Under the pieces are notes generated by a model that made no database searches, had not been told where the DNA came from, and saw only the letters and a list, made by a program, of their open reading frames with translations. Made by a program: the position numbers and the translations under genes. A stretch of 26,848 bases of DNA from Solirubrobacterales bacterium. GTDB lineage: Bacteria; Actinomycetota; Thermoleophilia; Solirubrobacterales; 70-9. Numbering within the stretch: the stretch's first letter is position 1; each line of letters opens with the position of its first letter. The DNA is taken from positions 1 through 26,848 of the forward strand of contig JASLIG010000079.1 in assembly GCA_030152805.1 (NCBI GenBank), in the 5' to 3' direction. This document shows positions 7,516 through 14,532 of the stretch, piece by piece.

Positions 7516-7560
7516 GCGTGGCGACTTTCCCCCCGGCATGGCACCGGCAAGTCGCCACGC
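7516..7560. repeat. Palindrome in the uvrB / DoxX-like divergent region
   Basis: The arms GCGTGGCGACTT (7516-7527) and AAGTCGCCACGC (7549-7560) are perfect. The interior CTTTCCCCCCGGCATGG resembles the interior of P1 (CTTTCCGCCGGTATAAGG), so it may belong to the same palindrome family. It lies 13 bp upstream of the uvrB GTG and 17 bp upstream of the ATG at 7578, where an operator for both genes would sit. Confidence 0.85.
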
Positions 7561-7577
7561 GCTAGCCTGCCCCACCG

Positions 7578-7946
7578 ATGACGCGCTCCCAGAAGGCCCT
7601 CGCCGGTTTCTTCGCCTTCGCCGGCACGATGCACTTCGTCATCCCGCGAAGCTACGAATCGATCATGCCGCCCTCGCTGCCGCGTCACAAAGAGGCGGTC
7701 ATCGTCAGCGGCCTGGCCGAGATCGCCGGCGGTGCCGCGGTGGTCGCGCCTTCGAGCCGGCGCTTCGCCCGCTGGTGGCTGCTGGCGCTGCTCGCGCTCG
7801 TCTTCCCCGCCAACGTCCATATGGCGGTCAACCCCGAGCAGGTGCGGGGGCTCGACCTGAACCGGATCCCGCGCTGGGCGCTCTGGGCACGGCTGCCGCT
7901 GCAGCCGCTGGCGATGCTCTGGGTCTGGCGCGCAACGCGCGACTGA
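7578..7946 (+). CDS. DoxX-like small integral membrane protein
   Basis: 122 residues from ATG 7578. Four hydrophobic segments are visible (ALAGFFAFAGTMHF, AVIVSGLAEIAGGAAVVA, WWLLALLALVFPANVHMAV, LWARLPLQPLAMLWVW). The pattern HFVIPRSYESIMPPSLP and SGLAEIAGG is typical of DoxX/MauE-like proteins. Members are four-helix membrane proteins linked to redox processes or of unknown role. The gene is divergent from uvrB with the palindrome at 7516-7560 between them, which does not by itself imply a repair function. Family assignment is good; function is unknown. Confidence 0.85.
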   Translation: MTRSQKALAGFFAFAGTMHFVIPRSYESIMPPSLPRHKEAVIVSGLAEIAGGAAVVAPSSRRFARWWLLALLALVFPANVHMAVNPEQVRGLDLNRIPRWALWARLPLQPLAMLWVWRATRD

Positions 7947-7955
7947 GAAACGGAA

Positions 7956-7967
7956 CGTTCGCGAACG
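7956..7967. promoter_or_regulatory. 12-bp perfect palindrome upstream of the XRE gene, possible operator
   Basis: CGTTCGCGAACG is fully self-complementary and lies ten bases after the DoxX-like stop codon and about 120 bp before the XRE gene. A second near-palindrome centred on TACGTA follows at ~7971-7984. Both are candidates for repressor binding; there is no direct evidence. Confidence 0.35.
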
Positions 7968-8015
7968 CGAAACGATACGTACCGTCTGGCCGGTGCAATT
8001 CGCGATCGATCCGTG

Positions 8016-8021
8016 TATAAA
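8016..8021 (+). promoter_or_regulatory. Candidate -10 box of the XRE gene
   Basis: TATAAA stands out in GC-rich surroundings 66 bp before ATG 8088. The -35 region is poor (GTGCAA at 17 bp spacing), so only the -10 is suggested. Confidence 0.3.
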
Positions 8022-8060
8022 CGTGCCGTTTTGTAAGTAGGTGTTTTGGCTGTAGCGCTT

Positions 8061-8076
8061 CTGTCTAAGCAGACAG
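8061..8076. promoter_or_regulatory. Inverted repeat just before the XRE start, possible autoregulatory operator
   Basis: CTGTCT-AAGC-AGACAG is a perfect 6-bp inverted repeat with a 4-nt centre, ending 11 bases before ATG 8088. XRE repressors often bind such short dyads in their own leader; it could also form a hairpin masking the ribosome binding region. Confidence 0.4.
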
Positions 8077-8087
8077 AGAATTGCCCG

Positions 8088-8336
8088 ATGAAACCACGCG
8101 AACGTTTCGCAATTAATCTGCGTAAAGCGCGCAAGAAGAAGGGCATCTCGCAGGAGGAGCTGGGCTTTCGCTGCGACCTACATCGCACCGAGATCTCCCT
8201 GCTCGAGCGGGGCGGCCGCGAGCCGCGCCTGGGCACGATCGTGAAGCTGGCAGGCTCGCTCGACACGACGCCTGAACAGCTTTGCGAAGGCGTCGCCTGG
8301 CTGCCGGGCAAGCGCAAATTCCAGATCAAAAAGTAG
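8088..8336 (+). CDS. Small XRE-family helix-turn-helix regulator
   Basis: 82 residues from ATG 8088; a TTG at 8046 would add 14 residues but covers the inverted repeat at 8061-8076, so the ATG is preferred. It is a single Cro/C1-type HTH domain: FAINLRKARKKKGISQEELGFRCDLHRTEISLLERGGREPRLGTIVKLA. A positively charged tail (GKRKFQIKK) follows. It has no partner domain such as a peptidase or cupin. DNA binding is safe to predict; the target is not, although the dyad directly upstream suggests autoregulation. The leader is AT-richer than its surroundings. It converges on the hypothetical gene ending at 8348. Confidence 0.9.
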   Translation: MKPRERFAINLRKARKKKGISQEELGFRCDLHRTEISLLERGGREPRLGTIVKLAGSLDTTPEQLCEGVAWLPGKRKFQIKK

Positions 8337-8347
8337 GGGCTGGGCCC

Positions 8348-8887
8348 TCAGGGCAGGAACTGTTCAAGCAGGCCTTCGACCGGGTCGAGGAAGCTCTGGA
8401 CGTTTCCGAGCAGGCTTTCGGCGTTGTTGAGCAGTTCGATCGCTTCATCGAGGGGGATGCTCCGCAGCGTTTGGCGCAGCGGCGAAGCGAGGAGCGGGCT
8501 GAGCGCACCGGCGTCTTCGGCGTCGTTGACCGCGCGCAGCAGCCCGGCGCGCACCGCCCTGGCCAGCTCGGCGTCGTCGATCTTGTAGCGCCTGGTGAAG
8601 CGTTCGCGCCCCTCCGGCGTGGCCAGCGCCCGCGCCAGCGTCTCGCGACTGACGCCGAGCTCGCAGGCGGCGCCGTCGAGCGCCGAGAGCGTGAACTGCT
8701 GCGCGATCTCCTGCAGGCCTTCCGGGCTGCGCCAGGCGCGGTGTTTGCACGGATCCTGGGTCTTGGCCGGCGTGTAGGAGGAGCCCCCCGCCGCGAGATA
8801 GATGCCGACGAGGGCGAGGGCGGCGACTATCGCCCCGCCGACCAGCCACTGCCCCCCGCGCGAGGCGTTCAACTCACCACCCCCCAC
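8348..8887 (-). CDS. Membrane-anchored protein of unknown function
   Basis: 179 residues from GTG 8887; TTG 8899 and TTG 8872 are alternatives, and no start has a convincing ribosome binding site. One hydrophobic segment near the N-terminus (WLVGGAIVAALALVGIYLAAG) would anchor it with the rest outside. The outer part is helical and charged, with two Cys residues (DPCKHRAW and AACELGVS) and a C-terminal stretch of leucine-rich amphipathic helices. I do not recognise the family. It is the last gene of the minus-strand run after the MFS transporter, about 22 bp downstream, so it is probably co-transcribed with it. Confidence 0.7.
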   Translation of the reverse strand: MGGGELNASRGGQWLVGGAIVAALALVGIYLAAGGSSYTPAKTQDPCKHRAWRSPEGLQEIAQQFTLSALDGAACELGVSRETLARALATPEGRERFTRRYKIDDAELARAVRAGLLRAVNDAEDAGALSPLLASPLRQTLRSIPLDEAIELLNNAESLLGNVQSFLDPVEGLLEQFLP

Positions 8888-8909
8888 TCCGTTCCGCAAA
8901 CTGGAGAGC

Positions 8910-10280
8910 TCACAGCTCCACCCTCCGCGCCAGGCCGATCGGCAGCAGCGCCAGCAGTCCGATCAGGGCGGCGATGCCGAAGGAGGGACTGAATGCGTGG
9001 GTGGCGCCGCGGTTGAGCTGGTCCTGCAGTTCGTCCCGGAGCTGCACGACCGCCTCGCGTTCTCCGGGGTCCTCGGGCAGCGGATCGAAGGCCGGGCCGA
9101 TCGTCGGCACCTTGCCCTTCTCTTCTTCCAGCCGGCTCTCGATCTTCCGCGCCAGGTCGATCTTGGTCAGCGGCGGCACGCGCGAGTCGAGGATCACTGC
9201 GGTGCCGGCATCGATCGCGTCCTGGCGCTGTTCGGCGATGTCGTGGGTGAAGACCGGGGTCAGAGCCAGCAGGCCGATGACGACGCCGGCGTGGCGGGCG
9301 GAGATCGTCCAGCCGCCGTGGATCGCCTGCGGGGCGCGGCCGCTGAGGGCGGTCTCGGTCAGGGCCGAGAGCACCAGCGCGAGGCCGATCCCGACCAGGA
9401 CCTGCGGCGGCAGCGTCAGCGCCACCTCGGCCTTGGGCAGCAGCGCCAAGCCGCCAAGCCCGCCGGAGACGAGGATCGCCCCCGCCGCCGCGCGCGCCCG
9501 CGCGCTCGGCACCCCGCGCCCGAGGCGCTCGCCAAGCAGGGCCGCGAGCGGCATCACGCTGACCACGATCGCGGCGCCAATCGGACTGAGGCGCCAACCT
9601 TCGATCAGCAGCAGAACGAGCAGGAAGAGCGCCCCGGCGATCGCCGCAGAGACCATCGCCAGGGCGATGTTGGCCGAGATATGCGGGCGGCCGGTGTCGC
9701 GTAGCTCAGCGGAGAGCACGCCTGTCGCCGCCTCGTGCCTGGCGACGGCGAGGATCGGCACCGCCGCCGCGAGGGCGATCGGCACCTGGATCAGGAAGAT
9801 CGATTGCCAGGAGACGAGCTCGGTGAGTAGCCCGCCGATCGCCGGCCCCAGCGCCGCTCCCGTCGCCCCCGCCAGCGCCCAGAGGCCGGCGGCACGCTGC
9901 TCGGAGCCGACCGTCGCCGGCAACAGCTCAAGCACCGCGGTCACCGCCGCGGCGCCGCCGAGCGCCTGCACGCAGCGCGCCGCGATCAGCGTGCTGAGCT
10001 GATCGGCGATGCCGCAGGCGAGGCCGGCGCCGGCGAAGACCGCGAGCCCGACGGCCGCGGTCCGCCCCGGACCGACCCGGCGCGCCAGGTGCGCCGAGGG
10101 CAGCGCCGCCAGCGCCATCACCAGGTTGAAGGAGACCAGCACCCAAGTAACGCCGGCAACGCTGGTGTCGAGCTCGCGGTAGATCTGCGGCAGGGCAAGG
10201 ACGACGATCGAGGAGTCGGCCAGGACCAGGCCGACGGCGAGCGCCAGCGCGGCAACGCGGGGCCTCGGCGCCTCGCTCAC
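8910..10280 (-). CDS. MFS transporter, DHA2-like (drug:proton antiporter type)
   Basis: 456 residues from GTG 10280. The N-terminal helices contain LVLADSSIVVLALPQI, the DHA2-type motif in helix 1, and SAHLARRVGPGRTAAVGL, the loop 2-3 motif of MFS proteins. Motif C is visible as GATGAALGPAIGGLL. About 13-14 hydrophobic segments can be drawn. Unusual is a long charged loop before the last helix (~residues 355-430), rich in Glu, Lys and Asp, that would face outside. The GTG overlaps the TGA of the transglycosylase gene (GTGA), so the two are translationally coupled. The substrate cannot be deduced. Confidence 0.88.
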   Translation of the reverse strand: MSEAPRPRVAALALAVGLVLADSSIVVLALPQIYRELDTSVAGVTWVLVSFNLVMALAALPSAHLARRVGPGRTAAVGLAVFAGAGLACGIADQLSTLIAARCVQALGGAAAVTAVLELLPATVGSEQRAAGLWALAGATGAALGPAIGGLLTELVSWQSIFLIQVPIALAAAVPILAVARHEAATGVLSAELRDTGRPHISANIALAMVSAAIAGALFLLVLLLIEGWRLSPIGAAIVVSVMPLAALLGERLGRGVPSARARAAAGAILVSGGLGGLALLPKAEVALTLPPQVLVGIGLALVLSALTETALSGRAPQAIHGGWTISARHAGVVIGLLALTPVFTHDIAEQRQDAIDAGTAVILDSRVPPLTKIDLARKIESRLEEEKGKVPTIGPAFDPLPEDPGEREAVVQLRDELQDQLNRGATHAFSPSFGIAALIGLLALLPIGLARRVEL

Positions 10281-10873
10281 CGGTACCCGAGCTCCCTCGC
10301 GTACTTGTCGCGGTAGGCACGCTGCTTGTCGAGCACCTCTTCGACGTAGGCACGGGTTTCCGGGAAGGGGATCCCCTCGACTTGCAGCTCACTGCCGCCC
10401 CACTCGTCGGCGTTGCCCGGGCCGGCGTTATAGGCGGCGAGTGCCGCGACGACGTCGCCGTCGTAGCGATCGAGCAGTTCGCGCAGAAGGAAGGTGCCGT
10501 AGCGGATGTTGATTTCAGGGTCGGAGAGGTCCTTCAGGTCGAAGGTCGTGCCGCCGCTGTGGCGCTCGATTTCGTTGGCCGCTTCCGGTGTGATCTGCAT
10601 CAGGCCACGGGCGCCGGCGCTCGAGGTGCTGTCGCTGAACTTCGACTCCGAGTAGATCACCGCCGCGATCAGCGCCGCGTCGACGTTCTTCTCGCGCGAC
10701 TGCTGGCGGATCACGTCCTCGTGGCGCAGGGGCAGCGTGAGCTCCTGAATCGCCTTGTCCACTGTCCCCGCCAGCAACACGCCGGCGACGATACCGGCGG
10801 CCACCACCCCCGCGCCAATCGCCAGGCGCCTCCTTCTCCGTCTCCTAACCAGGCGCTTTCGCCCCGCGTTCAT
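10277..10873 (-). CDS. Membrane-anchored lytic transglycosylase (SLT domain)
   Basis: 198 residues from ATG 10873, which overlaps the coaE stop as ATGA. A basic stretch (RKRLVRRRRRRR) is followed by one transmembrane helix (LAIGAGVVAAGIVAGVLLAG), so the enzyme domain lies outside the membrane. The SLT fold has its catalytic Glu in IYSESKFSDS, then GARGLMQITPEAA, NIRYGTFLLREL and AALAAYNAGPGN, all standard family motifs. It would cleave peptidoglycan glycan strands to 1,6-anhydro products. It sits in a tightly packed run coaE-slt-MFS with 4-bp overlaps on both sides. Confidence 0.93.
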   Translation of the reverse strand: MNAGRKRLVRRRRRRRLAIGAGVVAAGIVAGVLLAGTVDKAIQELTLPLRHEDVIRQQSREKNVDAALIAAVIYSESKFSDSTSSAGARGLMQITPEAANEIERHSGGTTFDLKDLSDPEINIRYGTFLLRELLDRYDGDVVAALAAYNAGPGNADEWGGSELQVEGIPFPETRAYVEEVLDKQRAYRDKYARELGYR

Positions 10874-11448
10874 CCCTCCAGCTTCGCGATGAGAGCGGAC
10901 AAGCGCCGCTCGAGATCCTCGAGCGTTCCGTCGTTCTCGATCACGTGCTCGGCGCGTGCCGCCTTCTCCTCCTGGGCGAGCTGGCGCGCCTCGCGCTCGC
11001 CGACCAGGGCGTGGCCGCGAGCCTCGGCGCGGGCGCGGCGCACCTCGTCGGAGGTGACGACGGCGACGGTGGTGTCGAAGACGGACTCCATCTCGGACTC
11101 GAAGAGCAGCGGCACCTCGACCACGGCGACCCGGACCTCGGTGTCCAACGAAGCGAGCCAGCTGCCGATCCGCTCGCCGACCAGCGGGTGGATCTGCGCC
11201 TCCAGCCACTTCAACTGCTCTGGATCGGCAAACACGATTTCGCCGATCTTGGTGCGGTCGACGCGCCCATCGGGCGCGATCTCGGTGCCCCAGCGCTCGG
11301 TCAGCCTGCTCAGCAACGGCTCGGAATCGAGCAACTCGTGAACAACTGCATCGCTAGAGATCGTCGCTGCGCCAAGCCGCTCAAATGCAGCGAGAGACTC
11401 AGACTTCCCGGCCGCGATCCCACCGGTCAATCCGATCGTCAGCGGCAC
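10870..11448 (-). CDS. coaE: Dephospho-CoA kinase
   Basis: 192 residues from GTG 11448. CoaE phosphorylates the 3'-hydroxyl of dephospho-CoA, the last step of coenzyme A synthesis. The P-loop is GLTGGIAAGKS (residues 7-17). The substrate-binding region includes ISSDAVVHELL, and the family segments HPLVGERI and VVEVPLLFES are intact. The C-terminus ends near the usual length, without the extra domain seen in some actinobacteria. It lies downstream of rpsA, with the 114-bp palindromic element (copy 2) filling almost the whole gap; its own ribosome binding site would lie at the foot of that element. The stop overlaps the next ATG. Confidence 0.97.
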   Translation of the reverse strand: MPLTIGLTGGIAAGKSESLAAFERLGAATISSDAVVHELLDSEPLLSRLTERWGTEIAPDGRVDRTKIGEIVFADPEQLKWLEAQIHPLVGERIGSWLASLDTEVRVAVVEVPLLFESEMESVFDTTVAVVTSDEVRRARAEARGHALVGEREARQLAQEEKAARAEHVIENDGTLEDLERRLSALIAKLEG

Positions 11449-11456
11449 GGCTCCTC

Positions 11457-11570
11457 AGGCCCTATCCCGGTAGGGGTTCCACTTAACTTTTTCGGTGGAT
11501 CGGTAGGGGCCGTCCGAGATTCGCCCGCCGAAAAAGTACAAGACGTTCCACCCCTACCGGGATAGGGCCT
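11457..11570 (-). repeat. 114-bp imperfect palindromic element, copy 2 (inverted relative to copy 1)
   Basis: Outer arms of 21 bp are perfect; the left arm contains GGCCCTATCCCGGTAGGGGT and the right arm its complement at 11550-11570. The inner stem ACTTTTTCGGTGG / CCGCCGAAAAAGT has a mismatch. Read on the minus strand it matches copy 1 through GTCTTGTACTTTTTCGGCG and on to the CCGAAAAAGTTAAG segment; the central loop differs. The right end is the last base of the rpsA TGA codon and the left end lies 8 bp before the coaE GTG. Confidence 0.93.
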
Positions 11571-13204
11571 CAGGAATCGGAAGATTCCTCGGCGGGCCCA
11601 GCCTCCGCCACAGGCTCCTCAACCTCAGGAGCAGCCTCGTCAGCAGCGGGCTCCTCGGCCGCAGCCTCAGGTTCAGCTTCTGCAGCAGGCTCCTCAGCTG
11701 GCGCGTTCTCAGCTTCAGGCTCCTCAGGCTCCTCCGCGACAGCGGGCTCTGCCGCCTCGGCAGCAGGCTCCTCAACCTCAGGAGCCGGAGCCTCCTCAGC
11801 GGAGGGCTCCTCTATCTCCGCGGCCAGAGCTTCAGCTTCCGCGGCCGGAGCCTCGGAGGACTCAGGCGCCTCCTCGGCGGGTGGCGTGGAGTCGGGGGGG
11901 CCGAGAACGGAGGCCTCGCCCCCGCCCGCAGGCCCCTCCGACTCCGCGTCGGGACTCGCCGCCGATACCTCTGAAGCCTCAGTCGATTCCTCCGCAACCC
12001 CAGGCGCTTCGCCGTTGCCGCTGGCCTCCTGAATCTGCTCCCCCAGCCCCTGCATCGGCATTTTCTGCTCCTCGACCTGCTTGATGCTGAGCGAGAGCCG
12101 CCTGCGCTCCTCGTCGATCTCGAGGATCTTGACGTTGAGCGTGGCGCCCGGCTCGACCACCTCGCTGGGGCTCTCGACATGGTGGTCGGCGAGCTCGGAG
12201 ATGTGGACCAGGCCCTCGACCCCCGGCAGGATCTCGACGAAGGCGCCGAAGGCGACGACCTTGGTCACGGTGCCATCCAGCACGTCGCCGGGCCGGTGGG
12301 CGCTGATTACGCGCTGCCACGGATCCTCCTGGGTCTGCTTCAGACCAAGTGAGATGCGCTGGCGGTCGCGGTCGATGTCGAGCACCTTGATCCGCACGGT
12401 GTCGCCGATCGCCACCACCTCGGAGGGGTGGTTGACGTGGCTCCAGGAAAGCTCGGAGATGTGGATCAGGCCGTCGATGCCGTCGAGGTCGACGAAGGCG
12501 CCGAAGTCGACGATGTTGGAGATCTTGCCTTCGACCACCTGGCCCGGCTCGAGCCGGCCGAGGATCTGCTCGCGGACCTCCTTGCGCTCTTCCTCGAGCA
12601 CAGCGCGCCGCGAGAGCACGACGTTGTTGCGGCTGCGGTTGAGCTCGATCACTTTGCACTCGAGCGTCTGGCTCATGAACTCGTCGAGGTTGTGGACGCG
12701 GCGGATGTCGACCAGCGAGGCTGGCAGGAAGCCGCGCACGCCGAGGTCGAGGATGAGGCCGCCCTTGACCACCTCGATCACGTTGCCTTCGACCGGTTCG
12801 CCCGACTCGGCCGCGGCCTCGATCCGGCGCCAGGCCTTCTCGAAGCGGGCGCGCTTCTTGGAGAGGACGAGGCGGCCGTCGGAGTCTTCCTTGGTGAGGA
12901 CGAGGGCGTCGATCTCCTCGCCCTGCTCGACCTCGTCGGCCGGATTGACCGACTTGCGGATCGAGAGCTCGTGCGAGGGAATGACCCCCTCGGACTTGTA
13001 GCCGATGTCGACCAGGACCTCGTCCTTGTCGATCCGCACGACGCGGCCTTTGACGACATCGCCCTCCTCGAAGGAGACCATCGTCGCCGCGTAGTTGGGC
13101 ACGACCTTGCCGTCCACTTCGAGCAGCAAGCCCCCGGAGCCCTCGACGGGCGTACCGGCGGGAGCGTCGGAAGCTGGGGTAATGGTCGTATCGGTCACGG
13201 ACAC
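11570..13204 (-). CDS. rpsA: 30S ribosomal protein S1 with long acidic C-terminal tail
   Basis: 544 residues from GTG 13204; GTG 13198 is equally possible. Four S1 RNA-binding domains are at about residues 46-116, 134-202, 220-289 and 305-376, the third and fourth with the strongest core (GKISNIVDFGAFVDLDGIDG and GTVTKVVAFGAFVEILPG). S1 binds mRNA on the small ribosomal subunit and helps initiation. Residues ~385-544 form a low-complexity tail almost free of basic residues, made of Glu, Ala and Pro (AEEP, EEPEEPEAE). A strong ribosome binding site (AGAGGAGGTGA, ~13236-13246) lies about 31 nt from the GTG, too far for normal use; a TTG at the correct distance (13229) opens a different frame. 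The gene heads the minus-strand run with coaE. Confidence 0.95.
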   Translation of the reverse strand: MSVTDTTITPASDAPAGTPVEGSGGLLLEVDGKVVPNYAATMVSFEEGDVVKGRVVRIDKDEVLVDIGYKSEGVIPSHELSIRKSVNPADEVEQGEEIDALVLTKEDSDGRLVLSKKRARFEKAWRRIEAAAESGEPVEGNVIEVVKGGLILDLGVRGFLPASLVDIRRVHNLDEFMSQTLECKVIELNRSRNNVVLSRRAVLEEERKEVREQILGRLEPGQVVEGKISNIVDFGAFVDLDGIDGLIHISELSWSHVNHPSEVVAIGDTVRIKVLDIDRDRQRISLGLKQTQEDPWQRVISAHRPGDVLDGTVTKVVAFGAFVEILPGVEGLVHISELADHHVESPSEVVEPGATLNVKILEIDEERRRLSLSIKQVEEQKMPMQGLGEQIQEASGNGEAPGVAEESTEASEVSAASPDAESEGPAGGGEASVLGPPDSTPPAEEAPESSEAPAAEAEALAAEIEEPSAEEAPAPEVEEPAAEAAEPAVAEEPEEPEAENAPAEEPAAEAEPEAAAEEPAADEAAPEVEEPVAEAGPAEESSDS

Positions 13205-13248
13205 AGCGGCAGATAATTGCAGAAATCAAGCCGTCACCTCCTCTGCTC

Positions 13249-13294
13249 GGGGCCAGTCGCGCTAGTCATGACCGGCGATCTCGCGACTGGCCCC
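13249..13294. repeat. Inverted repeat between rpsA and the FAD oxidoreductase
   Basis: GGGGCCAGTCGCG (13249-13261) pairs perfectly with CGCGACTGGCCCC (13282-13294) across a 20-nt centre. It sits next to the strong ribosome binding site upstream of rpsA and 39 bp before the divergent GTG 13333, so it could be an operator for both genes or an rpsA leader hairpin. It shares AGTCGC/GCGACT with the 7516-7560 palindrome. Confidence 0.85.
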
Positions 13295-13332
13295 GCCGCG
13301 TCCGGGGGTGCCGGTCCAGATACGCTGCAGGG

Positions 13333-14532
13333 GTGCCGATCCGGGCGACCAAACGCGGCGACGAGCGCACGCCGCTCGACGGCAGCCGCGACGTGCTGAT
13401 CTGCGGGGCGAGCTTCGCCGGGCTCGCCGTGGCGCGGGAGCTGGCGGGGTCGGGGGCGGACGTGCTGGTGATCGACCGCTACGAGATCGGCGAGCGCCAG
13501 ACCTCGGCCTGCGGCATCCCGACCGAGTGGATGCGGGCGATGGGGCTGATGGAGTCCGAGCGCCAGCGCTTCGACTCCCTGCTGATGCACACACCCCATG
13601 GCGATGCCCGCTTCCGCCTCCCCTTCACCTTCTCCACCTTCGACTACCGCGAACTCTGCGAGCTGCTCTGGCGCGACTGCGACGCGACCTTCGAGACGGC
13701 CAAGGTCAACGGCCGCGCGGGGTCGCCGAACGGCGACGGCGCGATCGCGATCGAGACCGACCGCGGCACGATCTCCGCCCCGCTCGTCGTCGACGCGCTC
13801 GGCTGGCGCCGCGTTCTGGCCCGCGGCGACGGCTTCCAGCCGCCCGATGCCCCGCTCTCGCGGGGGCTCGAGGTGCACCCGGAGGGCTCGGGCGAGGACC
13901 TCGAGGTCTGGATCGACCGCCGCTACGTGCCCGCCGGCTACGGCTGGAGCTTCCCGGCCCGCGACGAGCTGCGCATCGGCGTCGGCTCCTTCGACCCGCG
14001 CTTCCACGTCCGGGAGACGACCGAGCTGCTCGCCGAAGACCTCGGCTCGGAGCGCGTCCGCTACCAAGGCAACTGGATCCCGCACAAGCTCCGCAAGGGC
14101 ACCGAGGGCGGCGTCTTCTTCGCCGGCGACTCGGCGGGACACTGCCTGCCGCTGAGCGCCGAGGGCATCCGCACCGCGCTCTACTTCGGGATCGCACTCG
14201 GCCGCGAGCTGCGCGGCGTCGTCGACGGCTGGCAGGACCGTGAGGCCGCCGCCGCCCGCTACGCCGAGTTCAACGACTCGCACGAGTGGAAGTTCCGCTG
14301 GATGCTGCGCGTGCAGAAGCTGGTGCCGAGGATCCCGCCGCGCCTGCTCGGCCCGCTAGTACGCCTGCTCGGCGCCAAGCGCTTCATCGACTGGTCCTTC
14401 GGCCACTACCTGCGGATCGCGCCGCCCGAGTTCGCGCTCGCGTCAGCGAACGACCAGGACGGTGCCGGCAAGCAGCAGGACGACGCCGATCACTCGCGCG
14501 GGGCTGAGCGCGACCTGGTCGAGTCCAAATAG
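13333..14532 (+). CDS. FAD-dependent oxidoreductase, geranylgeranyl-reductase-like
   Basis: 399 residues from GTG 13333. The N-terminal dinucleotide fold is DVLICGASFAGLAVARELAG with the acidic end of strand 2 at VLVIDR. The second FAD motif is GGVFFAGDSAGHCLPLSAEG (~residues 256-275), typical of the geranylgeranyl-reductase/halogenase-type flavoproteins. The substrate is not readable; relatives reduce prenyl chains or hydroxylate aromatics. The last ~30 residues (after FALASAN) are hydrophilic, unlike the family, and are encoded opposite the end of the DMT transporter, so the original stop may have been lost. The gene is divergent from rpsA. Confidence 0.88.
   Translation: MPIRATKRGDERTPLDGSRDVLICGASFAGLAVARELAGSGADVLVIDRYEIGERQTSACGIPTEWMRAMGLMESERQRFDSLLMHTPHGDARFRLPFTFSTFDYRELCELLWRDCDATFETAKVNGRAGSPNGDGAIAIETDRGTISAPLVVDALGWRRVLARGDGFQPPDAPLSRGLEVHPEGSGEDLEVWIDRRYVPAGYGWSFPARDELRIGVGSFDPRFHVRETTELLAEDLGSERVRYQGNWIPHKLRKGTEGGVFFAGDSAGHCLPLSAEGIRTALYFGIALGRELRGVVDGWQDREAAAARYAEFNDSHEWKFRWMLRVQKLVPRIPPRLLGPLVRLLGAKRFIDWSFGHYLRIAPPEFALASANDQDGAGKQQDDADHSRGAERDLVESK

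Noticed and set aside
5767..7581. 604-codon open frame on the plus strand opposite uvrB.
   Set aside because: Antisense shadow produced by the GC-rich codon bias of uvrB; composition rich in Asp/Val/His/Arg with no family features.
11979..13229. 416-codon frame starting at TTG 13229 with an excellent ribosome binding site.
   Set aside because: The translation is Arg-rich shadow sequence of rpsA in another frame. The ribosome binding site itself is reported as an oddity of the rpsA leader.
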